Below are positions 63,907 through 64,000 of a stretch of DNA of 64,000 nt, in pieces; positions within the stretch are counted from its first letter, which is position 1; each line of letters starts with the position of its first letter. The DNA is taken from contig NZ_JACJSM010000021.1 in NCBI RefSeq assembly GCF_014698145.1, positions 1 through 64,000 on the forward strand, read 5' to 3'. Source of the DNA: Oscillatoria sp. FACHB-1406 (lineage in GTDB: Bacteria > Cyanobacteriota > Cyanobacteriia > Cyanobacteriales > Spirulinaceae). The notes beneath the pieces were generated by a model, which did no database searches, was not told the DNA's origin, and saw only the letters and a program-made list of their open reading frames with translations. The position numbers and the translations under genes are program-made.

Positions 63907-64000
63907 ATGGTTGCTGATGTTGCCATGAATCGAGATTACGAAGCGAAAACCCAACAAATCGCGAAAGAATTAATTGCGGCGACGCGAGAGAAGCGATCGC
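63907..64000 (+). CDS. Probable bifunctional PutA-like dehydrogenase, N-terminus (partial)
   Basis: Thirty-one codons reach the right edge: MVADVAMNRDYEAKTQQIAK, then ELIAATREKRS. The YEAKTQxIAKxLxxATREKRS pattern resembles the N-terminus of cyanobacterial proline dehydrogenase / L-glutamate-gamma-semialdehyde dehydrogenase fusion proteins. With so little sequence the assignment is tentative. The strong ribosome binding site supports a real start. Confidence 0.45.
   Translation, partial: MVADVAMNRDYEAKTQQIAKELIAATREKRS

Overview
The window is chromosomal DNA of a cyanobacterium. The octamer GCGATCGC (HIP1) is very frequent, there are heptanucleotide tandem repeats (STRR type) between genes, and several genes belong to families largely confined to cyanobacteria (DUF2605/DUF2973 pair, Ser/Thr-His multi-kinases of the HstK type, SLH plus family-10 glycosylhydrolase). 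I cannot name the genus. No rRNA, tRNA or CRISPR array was seen.

Layout. 0-1.6 kb: the 3' end of an IS630-type transposase abuts a TPR gene that has lost its C-terminus; a pentapeptide-repeat gene lies upstream of the TPR gene on the same strand. 2-6 kb: cysteine synthase and a large exported GHL10 protein. 6.2-31.1 kb: an all-minus-strand signalling island of eight genes: a PAS-GAF histidine kinase, three tandem paralogous megaproteins (Ser/Thr kinase - AAA ATPase - helical repeats - GAF - [PAS] - histidine kinase; 1793, 1963 and 1934 aa), a FIST sensor, a small histidine kinase overlapping it by one base, a Cache-HAMP-GGDEF diguanylate cyclase, and a GAF kinase whose phospho-acceptor His is Cys. 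Six histidine-kinase modules and no receiver domain are encoded here. 31.3-33.3 kb: an RHH protein, tgt and a hypothetical gene.

33.4-41.1 kb: the bacterial RNA-repair pair Hen1 and Pnkp, unusually separated by about 3.7 kb carrying a Tat-type lipoprotein dioxygenase, a GNAT acetyltransferase, a DUF1622 membrane protein and an inverted glycosyltransferase gene. 41.2-48.5 kb: an SLH-GHL10 envelope protein, a methyltransferase, three paralogous GT2 glycosyltransferases and a two-domain GNAT protein.

48.7-57.4 kb: the most interesting locus. A well-formed promoter is followed by a c-di-AMP (ydaO/yuaA) riboswitch, then a same-strand run: ABC permease, Tat-type lipoprotein binding protein, ABC ATPase, ArsB/NhaD/SLC13-type permease, ExoD, CorA and a KimA-type potassium importer. 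KimA was formerly YdaO, the gene after which the riboswitch class is named in Bacillus. This looks like an ion/osmotic homeostasis unit under c-di-AMP control.

57.4-64 kb: trxA and a tandem duplicate whose active site has become WSAPS, the DUF2973/DUF2605 pair, a GST, an MscS channel, a HAD phosphatase, a decayed HicB-like gene, and the start of a gene resembling cyanobacterial proline/pyrroline-5-carboxylate dehydrogenase.
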